DNA of 64,000 bases from NCBI GenBank assembly GCA_013399855.1, contig VXAY01000767.1:2226023-2290022 (forward strand), read 5' to 3'. Of the stretch, positions 55,401 through 62,900 are shown piece by piece. Under the pieces are notes generated by a model that searched no databases, was not told the origin of the DNA, and was given only the letters and a program-made list of their open reading frames with translations. Position 1 is the stretch's first letter; each line of letters opens with the position of its first letter. Both the position numbers and the translations under genes were made by a program. This stretch comes from Oxyruncus cristatus. Lineage: Eukaryota; Chordata; Aves; Passeriformes; Cotingidae.

Positions 55401-56001
55401 CCTCCACTTTATCCACAGGGAATTTCTTAGATCACTGACATGCAAACTGAAAAGCCTTGCAAGTTTCTCAAGAACACCAAAAAAGTTTTTTAAAATTAAG
55501 TTCTAACAAATGACCCAAGGCATACTGGATATAGCTAGTAGACAGATGTAATAAAAATTAGCAGACAGCTTCATTTCCAAGTGACTGGAAATGTAAAATT
55601 TGTCCTATTTCATACTTATAAGGGAAGACCACTTTCTCCATCTGTACAGAAAATCCACAAGGCAGAGTACTGTCAATTGAGCAGTATTATGAAGTAAAAT
55701 ATTTGGACAACTTAGGAAAAAAGCTGTAATCAGATTATCGTGTCATTTAGAGAACAAACTTACCGTATGCTGTCACTGTCCCCACGTAAGGCCCATCAAC
55801 CACATTTTTATTTTCTTCAGCTAATGCTTTGATATATCTTTTGCTGAGATCCAAAATTTGCTCACGCAGGACTGAACTACTTTCGTGTTGTGTTTGCTGC
55901 TGAATAGTAAAATGCAGAAGCATCATTCCCCAAATAAAACCAAAAGTCACCAGAAAAAAGCCGAGTTTCTGAGAGGACAGCTTCCATGGAGAGAATGCCA
56001 T
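4300..56001 (-). CDS. MGAT5: MGAT5 (GnT-V), residues 1-510, 11 coding exons, 3' part outside window
   Basis: This Golgi type II membrane enzyme transfers GlcNAc from UDP-GlcNAc in beta-1,6 linkage to the alpha-1,6 mannose arm of N-glycans, opening the branch that is extended with poly-N-acetyllactosamine. The spliced frame is join(56001-55764, 51886-51719, 38518-38442, 36869-36780, 27323-27252, 26208-26047, 25181-25012, 24084-23950, 17843-17710, 13831-13698, 4449-4300), 1530 nt with no stop. Seen: a short cytoplasmic tail, a membrane anchor at about residues 13-29, a helical stem with N-glycan sequons, the basic patch K264-K269, Glu297 (catalytic in the human enzyme) and Trp401. Cysteines 145, 156, 172, 183, 196, 338 and 372 sit at the numbers I recall for human disulfides. 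The N-terminus rules out the paralogue MGAT5B. The human protein is about 741 residues, so roughly the last 230, including the rest of the donor site, lie below base 1. Human comparisons are from memory. Confidence 0.97.
5020..5043 (+). repeat. A24 homopolymer
   Basis: Uninterrupted run of 24 A. No recognisable retroposed sequence precedes it. Confidence 0.95.
5492..5677 (+). repeat. Possible solo LTR relic of an old endogenous retroelement
   Basis: This stretch reads unlike the surrounding AT-rich intron. It opens TGTTGGGG, has a GC-richer middle (gctccttgctggagcctatt), a poly(A) signal AATAAA at 5606-5611 followed by a T/C-rich segment, and closes near TATTACA. TG...CA ends plus a single internal AATAAA suit a short LTR. 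No clear target-site duplication or internal retroviral coding sequence is visible. It could also be another repeat family or unique sequence. Confidence 0.3.
13698..13831 (-). CDS. MGAT5: MGAT5 coding exon 10 (residues 416-460)
   Basis: The exon is 134 nt, between ..TTCTTACAG|CTCACAC and TGGAAG|GTGAGT, from phase 1 to phase 0. It encodes [20 protein letters not shown], then [20 protein letters not shown] and DNFWK. Sequons at N433 (NSS) and N447 (NQS) match the human glycosylation sites. Confidence 0.97.
13832..17709 (-). other. MGAT5: MGAT5 intron between coding exons 9 and 10 (3878 bp)
   Basis: GTAAGT..CAG intron. AT-rich with A-tracts near 15480 and 15830 and a small AACC-type run near 14910. 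No exon recognised. Confidence 0.9.
17710..17843 (-). CDS. MGAT5: MGAT5 coding exon 9 with Trp401 (residues 371-416)
   Basis: The exon is 134 nt, between ..CTCTTTTAG|GTGTATG and ATGTTCC|GTAAGT, from phase 2 to phase 1. It encodes [20 protein letters not shown], then [20 protein letters not shown] and YTMF. Trp401 of TPWGKW falls on the number of a functionally important tryptophan in human structural work. Cys372 is the partner, as I recall, of a C-terminal cysteine outside this window. Confidence 0.97.
17844..23949 (-). other. MGAT5: MGAT5 intron between coding exons 8 and 9 (6106 bp)
   Basis: GTAAGT..TAG intron. It contains a short CA repeat (20945-20964) and several A/T tracts. No CR1 or exon recognised. 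Confidence 0.9.
20945..20964 (+). repeat. CA microsatellite with one CG interruption
   Basis: About ten CA-type units with a single CACG interruption. Confidence 0.9.
23950..24084 (-). CDS. MGAT5: MGAT5 coding exon 8 (residues 326-371)
   Basis: The exon is 135 nt, between ..TGTTTAG|GATTATG and TACCA|GTAAGT, phase 2 at both ends. It encodes [20 protein letters not shown], then [20 protein letters not shown] and WVHY, with both flanking codons split. N334 in NRS is a sequon conserved with human, and Cys338 is present (partner of Cys172 in human, as I recall). Confidence 0.97.
24085..25011 (-). other. MGAT5: MGAT5 intron between coding exons 7 and 8 (927 bp)
   Basis: GTAAGG..TAG intron. AT-rich; nothing recognised. 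Confidence 0.9.
25012..25181 (-). CDS. MGAT5: MGAT5 coding exon 7: start of the catalytic GT fold with Glu297 (residues 270-326)
   Basis: The exon is 170 nt, between ..CTTTCCAG|ATCCTT and AAGGA|GTAAGG, entering in phase 0 and leaving in phase 2. It encodes [20 protein letters not shown], then [12 protein letters not shown] and [20 protein letters not shown]. Counting from the start codon, the Glu of GGPLGELV is residue 297, the catalytic glutamate reported for human MGAT5. Only about two of 56 residues differ from the recalled human sequence, the strongest conservation in the window. Confidence 0.97.
25182..26046 (-). other. MGAT5: MGAT5 intron between coding exons 6 and 7 (865 bp)
   Basis: GTAAAT..CAG intron. 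It contains an A20 tract (25279-25298). Nothing else recognised. Confidence 0.9.
25279..25298 (+). repeat. A20 homopolymer
   Basis: Uninterrupted run of 20 A in the intron between coding exons 6 and 7, 97 bp upstream of exon 7 in gene orientation. Read on the gene strand it is a T20 run. Confidence 0.95.
26047..26208 (-). CDS. MGAT5: MGAT5 coding exon 6: helical region ending in the basic KRKRKK patch (residues 216-269)
   Basis: This 162-nt exon lies between ..ATTGAAG|GCTGAA and AAAAAG|GTAAAT, phase 0 at both ends. It starts [14 protein letters not shown] and ends [12 protein letters not shown], so K264-K269 are the last six residues before the splice. In human the same basic stretch has been linked to release of FGF-2 by shed, secreted GnT-V; that role is from the literature and not visible here. 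Confidence 0.96.
26209..27251 (-). other. MGAT5: MGAT5 intron between coding exons 5 and 6 (1043 bp)
   Basis: GTAAGA..AAG intron. AT-rich; no repeat or exon recognised. Confidence 0.9.
27252..27323 (-). CDS. MGAT5: MGAT5 coding exon 5 (residues 192-215)
   Basis: This 72-nt exon lies between ..TTTTACAG|GTTGAA and ACAGTG|GTAAGA, phase 0 at both ends. It encodes [15 protein letters not shown], then NEETDQKTV. Cys196 and the [11 protein letters not shown] segment are conserved. The last ten residues differ clearly from the human sequence as I recall it (YEEADHNSL), which suggests a tolerant surface loop. Confidence 0.95.
29478..29893 (+). mobile_element. CR1-type LINE fragment with reverse-transcriptase remnants, internally deleted
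   Basis: Three blocks occur in the order expected of a CR1. The first (about 29478-29580) encodes a [16 protein letters not shown] reverse transcriptase segment. The second (about 29581-29725) encodes an [21 protein letters not shown] segment from further downstream in the same protein. The third (about 29726-29893) is the 3' untranslated tail ending cttccaaccgaaggctttct, then atgattctgtg. The spacing is far too short for an intact ORF, so at least two internal deletions occurred. Non-functional; antisense to MGAT5. Confidence 0.88.
30389..30404 (+). repeat. (GT)8 microsatellite
   Basis: Eight GT units followed by ATAGATGTGTACATATAT-type degenerate purine-pyrimidine alternation. Confidence 0.9.
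33748..33918 (+). mobile_element. CR1 LINE 3' end fragment, plus orientation
   Basis: About 170 bp: gaggttgcccagacaggttg, tggatgccccacccctggaa, ggccaggctggatggggctt, ending in ccattctgtgattctatga, the typical CR1 terminus with its ATTCTATG-type repeat. Antisense to MGAT5. Confidence 0.92.
36780..36869 (-). CDS. MGAT5: MGAT5 coding exon 4 (residues 162-191)
   Basis: This 90-nt exon lies between ..GTTGCAG|TGGATG and AGTGAG|GTCAGT and is phase 0 at both ends. It encodes [16 protein letters not shown], then [14 protein letters not shown], nearly identical to human. Cys172 and Cys183 are present. Reading through the donor gives an unrelated tail, and the next exon begins VENW, reconstituting the conserved SEVENW across the junction. 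This fixes the boundary at the GTCAGT donor and excludes the GT six bases further on. Confidence 0.96.
37507..37660 (-). mobile_element. CR1 LINE 3' end fragment, minus orientation
   Basis: About 155 bp containing the reversed CR1 terminus (ccacagaatggtttgggttg, then gaagggatcttaaagacc), the accaggttgctccaagcccc core and the ggacacttccagggatg motif. It is strongly 5'-truncated, as most avian CR1 copies are, and lies in the same orientation as MGAT5. Confidence 0.9.
37730..37810 (+). repeat. G/T-rich low-complexity stretch next to a CR1 fragment
   Basis: A GGTTTGTTTG/GGTTGGTTGG-like stretch rich in G and T and ending in a T-run. It begins about 70 bp beyond the truncated CR1 end. It looks like a degenerated simple repeat, not coding, although it inflates ORFs on both strands. 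Confidence 0.75.
38442..38518 (-). CDS. MGAT5: MGAT5 coding exon 3 (residues 136-161)
   Basis: This is a 77-nt exon between ..CTCTTTAG|ATCTCATA and ATAAAG|GTAAGT. It starts in phase 1 and ends in phase 0. It encodes [20 protein letters not shown] then CEGKIK. Cys145 and Cys156 match cysteines that, as I recall, pair with Cys183 and Cys196 in the human structure. The exon is too short to appear as a stand-alone ORF and was found from the expected protein and splice signals. Confidence 0.95.
40021..40074 (+). repeat. T-rich low-complexity tract
   Basis: About 54 bp almost entirely T with scattered C, A and GG interruptions; read on the gene strand it is A/G-rich. Confidence 0.9.
47292..47731 (-). 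mobile_element. CR1 LINE 3' fragment, minus orientation
   Basis: About 440 bp of a 5'-truncated CR1. In plus-strand reading it begins with the reversed 3' end (cagaattgtagactggtttg, then ggttggaagggacc), passes the conserved gggcaacctgtgcc core and the tctccttcagcttaaggcca segment, and ends near ggagagatggtctagccctg. It lies in the same orientation as MGAT5, inside the largest intron. It is non-coding 3' sequence, and its age is moderate judging by scattered mismatches to the familiar consensus. Confidence 0.93.
51719..51886 (-). CDS. MGAT5: MGAT5 coding exon 2: helical stem and N-glycosylated linker (residues 80-135)
   Basis: The acceptor ..TTTGCAG|ATTTAAAG and donor GTAGCAG|GTGGGT bracket 168 nt, phase 1 at both ends. 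The first part ([20 protein letters not shown]) has a heptad-like pattern suited to a stem coiled coil. It is followed by an N/T/S-rich linker with sequons at N109, N114, N117 and N118. Human carries N110, N115 and N118 here. This exon has one residue more than my recalled human version, which restores human numbering after the one-residue shorter N-terminus. Confidence 0.96.
51887..55763 (-). other. MGAT5: MGAT5 intron between coding exons 1 and 2 (3877 bp)
   Basis: GTAAGT..CAG intron. Nothing beyond AT-rich unique-looking sequence and short A/T tracts was recognised. A somewhat more GC-rich patch at about 54200-54420 shows no protein I recognise. Confidence 0.9.
55764..56001 (-). CDS. MGAT5: MGAT5 coding exon 1: start codon, membrane anchor, upper stem (residues 1-79)
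   Basis: The ATG at 56001-55999 has A at -3 and G at +4, a strong Kozak context. The peptide opens [12 protein letters not shown], then a hydrophobic run at about residues 13-29 ([17 protein letters not shown]) serves as the signal anchor. A charged helical stem follows ([16 protein letters not shown]). The start is one residue shorter than the human MALFTPWKLSSQ. A reading that begins at the upstream in-frame GTG (56019) is not needed. The exon ends GCATACG|GTAAGT at 55764, leaving one base of codon 80 (phase 1). Confidence 0.97.
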
Positions 56002-56038
56002 GATTCCCAACAGCTTCACACAGTTACTACAAAGGTTC

Positions 56039-56068
56039 CTAAATCATGAAGCCAAACAGCAAGTTCAT
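56039..56068 (-). other. Upstream ORF 3 in the MGAT5 leader (9 codons plus stop)
   Basis: This ATG has A at -3 (GGACCATGA) and reads MNLLFGFMI before TAG at 56039, 37 nt before the MGAT5 start codon, in a different frame. It contains a second ATG in its own frame. The context is good enough for partial ribosome engagement. A regulatory effect is inference. Confidence 0.45.
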
Positions 56069-56106
56069 GGTCCGGGTATACAAATATCAGAGAGCAGGAC
56101 TCAGTC

Positions 56107-56151
56107 TTATTCCAGCTCCTTTGTCAATGCATATCCGTGTTTCAGATCCAT
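56107..56151 (-). other. Upstream ORF 1 in the MGAT5 leader (14 codons plus stop)
   Basis: It starts one base after the predicted acceptor, reads MDLKHGYALTKELE and stops with TAA at 56107. It has G at +4, and its -3 base comes from the preceding exon. It is in the same frame as the main ATG but closed by its own stop. An overlapping two-codon ORF (ATG CAT TGA, 56132-56124) sits inside it. Translation is not shown by sequence alone. Confidence 0.5.
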
Positions 56152-59100
56152 CCTGTTGCAAGAAGAAAGAAAAGAAGCACAGTTACCACAAGGGAAGGTT
56201 TCACTAGCCATACCAGGTCCTCCCTGTAACTGGTAGAAAACAGGAGCAGACAATATGCTGGCTTTGTAAATGTTTAATTTGCATGTCCCATCATTATAGT
56301 GTACTAGCCAGAGCACAAAGAAGCTGAGAAAAGCCCTGGAAAGACAACAAAGCAAGAGTGATGTGTCTGAGCAGGTGTAGAACACCCCAGAGGATCTGGA
56401 TCAAATTCAATGCTTGAAACAGTCTCCAAGCTGAATTTCAAGGTAAGGCTGCTATTACATACTTAGTTTTGTGTGTGTATGCAAAACTTCGTGATGATGC
56501 CAGTGCAGCAATTTAAGACAATTCTCAGTGTAATTCAGTTCTCAGAAAACAAGTAATTTTAGCTGGCAGTGACACTGCTCGGAGTTCCTGGCAAGGGCTA
56601 TGGCATATGGCTAGATAGGTGATCAGGAAATCAGACTCCCTCAGGGGTAAAGAGGAAAAAAGAAATCTACATTATTTAAGCCAATACACTCTCCTGGCTT
56701 ACACTGCAAGCAGGCAGAAGGCTGGAATAATCTCCTGCTCCTTGTGGCCTCTGCCATGCATTGTTACTCCTTATTCATAAAACATAGCCCAACGAGTTTG
56801 TCCTTTGCAAGTAGACTGAAAACACAAACTTCCGAATGCTACAACACATCCTGTGTACATCAACAAAATTCTTAGAGCTCTTCACACACTAGGTAAAAAG
56901 AATTGTAGTAACAGCCTTCATGACACAGTTGGACCATCTTTTCAAGGTAAACTCAAATTTAAAACCTGGCATAAACAACCCAAAGGCAAGGAAAGATCTG
57001 TGATGAGGGCTAGAGGCAGGGTCCTTAGCTGAAAGCCACGAGAAGGAAGGTAATTAAAGGGCAATTAAGTATAACCTATCATGTTAGAACACAGATTTGG
57101 TAAAATGTTATCCTTTTAACTTCATAATGCTCCCAGACAGGATTAGAGAACATAACGTTCCCTTCCATTCTGCACTTGCACAGATAATGCAGATGCTGCT
57201 CTGTTTTAATAGGATAATTACACAGATGCCTGCTAGCAGTACTCCCTGCTTGTTGTAATTCCCTTTAGATCTTCTGCTTCCAGCTGAAAACCGAGGAGTT
57301 CTGCAGAGGGACAGAAATACCTGTGGAGCACTTATCTTCTAGCATGTTTTGTGTGTGCCCATTTCACACACACATGATGGATTGTGGAAGTGAATGTGCA
57401 TTACTTAGTAAACTAAAAGCAGGCAAGGCAGAGACTGTCCCATGCATTCACATTGCTAAAAGAACAATCAGCAGCCATCTTTTGCTTAAGGAGGAATGCT
57501 GCACAGAAATTAATTGCAAGTACAGTGAAAAACGTTCTAAAGCCCTCAAGTTGACTTTTTCCACACTTAGAATATCTCAACAAAGAAAATGAACAGTCCC
57601 AACAGAGGAAATGAAGGACTCCGTTTAATGCTGCTCTCCATAAACCAGTTAATTTTCCAAGAAATGGCAGAGGGAAGTTATACTTCTTAATGTTTTATTT
57701 AACCATAGCCTTGGGATACTCTTGGGTTGACTGAATAGTTATTTCATTAAAAACTGAATGTTTTACTATTCTTTTGAAATATCTGGTGTGATAAAATATA
57801 GAAAATTCCGTAGTTTAAAACAACATCAGAACTTCAAAAATAAATCCAAAACATTCAAGACAAACTCCCTCAGTGACTTAATTTCAAGTAAGAACTGACA
57901 GCATCCTCTATGGCAATAAGATCTGTGGTTAAACAGTCAGTATTTCTTCCCCAGTCATCAGTTGTTCGTGAAGCGGAAAACACTGAATAAGAAAGTAAAC
58001 CTATCCCCACCACATTTTAACAGATAAGTGCTAATGACTTTTTATGACCTGTTGTTTAGGGAAAAAAACTTCTGAACATAATTAACATTAAAAACAGCAA
58101 GTATTTCACAGTCTTCTTTTTAAAGTTCTAGAACAGAAAAAGGATGGTATAAGAAACAGTGTATACAACACTGAACTATGAGAATGATCTACTTAAATAG
58201 AGCTGTTGACTTTTTTATTCCATTTATCAACAGAAAAATAAATATTAAATCCACTCAAAAACTGTAAGAAGGTAGACAACAAATGTTGAAGTATTGCCCT
58301 AAGAAAGGATTAAAATTTATTGATAGATGGAAGACTGCTCCCCACTATTTCAACAAACAAACAAAACTCCCCCAAAAAACAAACCCAAACACCACCAGCC
58401 AGCCTTACTTTTTCCTTAAGCAATTCCAGTGGTCAGTAATTCAATGAATGCCCAACGACATGTACTTAACTAATTAACTTTACAGCACTGCTGATGGTCA
58501 TGGTGGTTTGTGAAGTGCACAGCAGAATCTCTGTGCTCCCCAGAGCTTCCATGGCCGGCTGCACCGACTTGGGTATATGTCTAACCCTAGATTTGACAGC
58601 TGTCAAGGTCTGCAACACAACTATTCCACAGCTAATGATTACCACACATCTGTAATGAGTCATTATTTGGTACCTAAGTGGACAGTGGACAGAAGATATC
58701 ACGGGGTTATGTGGAATTCTTGAAGACAGCAGCACAGAAACGTCTCTTTTTATTTCTGTTTTGACAGGAAATTAATAACTGAACTGACCAAGAGTTGAAG
58801 CAATAAGCACACATTTGTCTACTATAATCACTGTGTCATAGGTTTAGCCCCTGTGCTTTTTGCACAGTATTATCAACCTATAAATTTTGCTACTAATTAG
58901 GAAGAGTTTGACTGATAGAGTTACTGACAGAGTTTGACTGACAAGTTATCTCTCTGCTTATACCAAGTAAGCCATTCCCAGCTTAAGGCAGTAGAGTATT
59001 TCCCTCATTCTCCCTCTGGCCTTATAAATGTTCCCAAAGGAGCCAAACCTGATACCTACCAAGGCCTTTTCCTAGTCTAGTCTCCAAAATGCACAATGGG

Positions 59101-59372
59101 AGTCATATCTAAAGAGAATAAATATGGAAGCACATATTTGCACATTCCTCCAAAGAATGACAAGTGCTCTTTTTTTGCCACCCCCACCCACTTTGTCTTA
59201 AGCTTTGGAGAGATGTGGTCTCACTCCAAGTATCTCTATTGAAATAATTCCAGCACCCTCTGGAACTGGATGTTATACCTGTGAGATTGTTTGTGAAACT
59301 CTTAGGATGATAATTCCTCCTAACTTAATCAGAGGAGCTAAATGTACCAAAGCTAAACACCAAGCATGAAAA

Positions 59373-59391
59373 ACACACACGCACACACACA
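59373..59391 (+). repeat. AC microsatellite with one interruption
   Basis: About nine AC-type units, interrupted by one G. Confidence 0.85.
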
Positions 59392-59954
59392 AAAGTTAAA
59401 AGATAAATAAGGCAAGAATACCTTTAATAAACATCTCTGTTATGTTCTTCCTCAAATTCAACTCTTAACCACCAAAATCTCACCAAAACTGAAACAACAT
59501 GAAGGGGGGGGGGAAGGGAAGGTTATTGTTTGGGATTTTTTGGGGTTATTTTGGTATTTTGTTTTCAAAACAGACTAGCTACATCTTCTGCAAAAAACAT
59601 ACCACAATTTAAAATACAACTGCTCCTACCCTGAACAAAAATGATTAGCAGATTTCTTTGGAAAAAGGCTAAACTCACATCCATTTACATAGGCATAAAA
59701 ATGTTAAAGTACTGAAAGTACTATTAGAGTGCTTCATTAAAAACACATTTTTTTCTGTTCTATATTTAATAAAACCCTGTTCAACAGCTGGTCAATTCAT
59801 TAGTTAGAGAGGATAACATTTCCATGCTGATGTCATCACAACAAAAGAACCCTCACACTATTTAAAATCAACTCAGATAAGTATCCCAATGCTAAACTAA
59901 TCTGTACATCAGGAACGCAAACAACACATTTCTCGGTATTTTAAGACTTTACTA

Positions 59955-59977
59955 TTTTTTTTTTTTTTTTTTTTTTT
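59955..59977 (+). repeat. T23 homopolymer
   Basis: Uninterrupted run of 23 T; on the gene strand this is an A23 tract. Confidence 0.95.
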
Positions 59978-62900
59978 GATGCTTAAAATAGAATACAAAC
60001 AGTTAATCTTCATGTGAACAGATTTTGGTGACACATATCCATGTATTCCTCTTCACTTTTAAAGAAGGAGAATTAATCATCTACCAGAGATTTAGCAAAG
60101 TCTCTTTATAAGTATGTACATATACACAGCTTGATGTTCTCTGTCCAATCTGTACCTATATTAGAAATGGTACTTACTCAGGGTAAGCTTAGGACATCAC
60201 TATCCTCAAGATACTCAGGATTAAACTGTTCATCAGTTGAATGCAGCGTTCATCACTAGCTACATAGTTATAAAACCTTAATTGTCTGCAGCCAAAACAG
60301 AAGCTTTTGCACCCATGAAAGCAACAGCTTGAGTCATATTTAATTATTAGTTTGTTATGAACTTGAACATAAGCAACCTTACACAGCATGACTAGCAAAC
60401 TAAGTATAAGCATTTTTGTACCAAGTGGCTCAGTAAAAATAGTATTGCCACAGCTAGGAACAGGTCTGTGTTCCAATGCCAGATGTGCAAGGACCAAATT
60501 CTGGTCTCTGATGCTTAAGACATTATTCAGAGAACTTTTTGGGGAGCTAGAGCTGTGTACCAGGATGCCTCTTGTTACAGCTTACACATGAGCTTCTAAG
60601 AAGAAAGGCCAGGAAAACAGGGGCACAGATTGAAAGAAGAGGGCCCAACGCTGTAAGCTACTCAATGATGGCCAATTATCAGTCACTGATGAACCTTGAG
60701 TTTTGGAAAAAAACCTGCTTTTCTTTTAATAGGAGCAAATGCTGAAAAGGAGGCATAAAACTGCTAAGCAATAAGAAAACCCATCTTCTAGCGAGGCACC
60801 AGCCTCACACATCTGTCCAGCAAGGACCATAACCATCGGTGCTAAACAGAGGCACCAGCTCCGTGGTACCCTGTGCTCATTATGGGACTGTTACAGATTA
60901 ATGAATTGATTATGCAGTGCTAATGGCTAGGAATGAGTGAAACCATGCTATTAGCAACATATATCACTGTACCCAGGTTTTGTTATAAAGCTGGTTTAAA
61001 GCTGCTTTGTTTTATCAGCCTTCGAAGCCTTCAGTCACAGCAATCTCTCGTTCTCCTCTTCCATGTATCCATCCACACAATAACAATCTGTGTTCTGTTG
61101 CAACATTGTGCCACCCTGCCTGACTGTGCAGTTTGTTACCAAGAGGTCCTTTAACCATCCCCCTTGCATCCAAAATCCTAATGCAAATCCTGATCTATTT
61201 TCCAGACTGTTTCCCGAAGAGGGCAAGCTGCACTTTTGTTTGCAACTGTTTGATTCTGTGGAACAAGTTGTTACAGAACAGCCAAGGCCAAACATGAAGA
61301 TGTGAATGTCCTCTATTCTCTGGAAGGGTGTGTTAACCTAAAAGATGCGATAATTCAAGTGTCAAGCCAGTGGGCTGCCAGCGCTACAGCCAGAAAACAG
61401 TGGTGAGTGAAAACACCTGCCATGTCCCAGCACTTCTCTGCTGAGGGATGACACGAGTCATGTTTCATGTGGAACCTGAGGTAATGTATCTTAAAAGGGG
61501 CAGGCAATCCTCTAAGACCTCCTTTCTAGGAGTCATGAGTCCAAACTGGGACTACTATGTTTTAAGAGTTCAAACCAGAGAAGCTTCCAATAAATGAGAA
61601 TCCCAGGCTGATGTTAACCGCTGTCTCCTACTGCAGCTGCATTGCCTGAACAGATGTGCACTATACTCCAACCAAATGCAAATTAATGGATTTCCTGGTA
61701 CTGCAGTTGTTTACTTCTGCAGGAATACAGGAATATCTCAGCAGATGTCCCACCCCAGCTGGCCAATCTGTGTTCTGAAACACTGCAATCCGTGATGTGT
61801 CACCCTCCTCCCCCCTTCTCCTTCACTTATTGTAAGATGTTGGCTTCCATTAGTTCTTTTGGGGGATGAACCTACCTTTCCTTCTTTCAAAATACAGCTT
61901 AAACAACGGGATAAGCTACAGCTTCCTACTTAATGCAGGCAAGTGAAATCAAAGAGCAATCACATGCTCTGTTGGTAGAAGATAAGAAAGGATCAGAGAA
62001 GAAAAAATAAGCCCGATTTCTGATAAGATTACTTGCATTTCAACACGATGTGTGCTCATACCACGGTCAAATATCTTCATACCACACACATTTTGACTTC
62101 AGTACTCACATGGCAATTAAATAATCACTAAACCTAGGAAATACACTGTACTAACACACAACCATGCACACATCTAAACAAAACTTTGGACCCTCTAAAC
62201 ACGGATTGTTTAGAAGCACTTTAGCTGCTGTTTAGCAACTGACCATGTCAAAGGCATAAAGCAGAGGGCAGACAGCAGGACAACCAAAGGTTGAACCCAC
62301 ATCCGCTCAGGGTGCCAAGGGCTGTATCCTGCCCGACTGGGTCACAGCAACAAAGGAAGAAAATTTATTTTAATTGATCAAGTCATAAATGTGAAGGCAT
62401 CTCAAAACATTTTTGTTTATATTAAAACAAACTTTCTTCAGTTGTGATCAGTCCAATAAAAGACAAAAATCCATGACAGAATGTTATGGAAGGAGCAGAA
62501 ACATGGCAAAAAAGCTGATGATATTAACCCACACCTGCAAGTCGTCCTAGGTCTAGGGGAGGGCTTCCAGCTGGTCGAAGGTGTACACAGTGCCTACATA
62601 CCTCACAGGTGGGCTCCTCAGGAAGAAGAGGCAGCTGAAAAATCATGCAACTATACCAGACTCATCTGCTAATCAATATTTATGCACACCTTTGTTAACT
62701 ACACATTTTATAATTTAAGTTCCTTAATATATAAAATGCATAAACCCACTTCCTTAACTGTATTATGGAGTCTTAGTTTCGCTCTTCCTTTTGCTGCTCA
62801 GTTTTATTTTCAGCAATGCTTCTGCCAACCCATTCTTTCCTTCTAGTTGACAGATGTCACTGCGTCTTCTCGCTCACCACCCATCTACAGTTGATGTGGC

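Larger units (their letters stand above)
56002..56152 (-). promoter_or_regulatory. MGAT5: MGAT5 5' leader portion of the first coding exon
   Basis: Upstream of the ATG on the minus strand a strong acceptor is visible: a pyrimidine-rich run TGCTTCTTTTCTTTCTTC, then TTGCAACAG, ending at 56153. If it is used, the exon begins at 56152 and carries 151 nt of leader. Weaker AG alternatives lie nearer the ATG (TTTAG at about 56039, TTTGTAG at about 56028). The leader contains three upstream ATGs, listed separately where they open a reading frame of note. Acceptor choice is inference from sequence. Confidence 0.7.

Noticed and set aside
56002..56019. N-terminal extension KLLGI in frame before the MGAT5 start
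   Set aside because: It begins with GTG, not ATG, while the ATG at 56001 has a strong Kozak context and matches the known N-terminus of the family.
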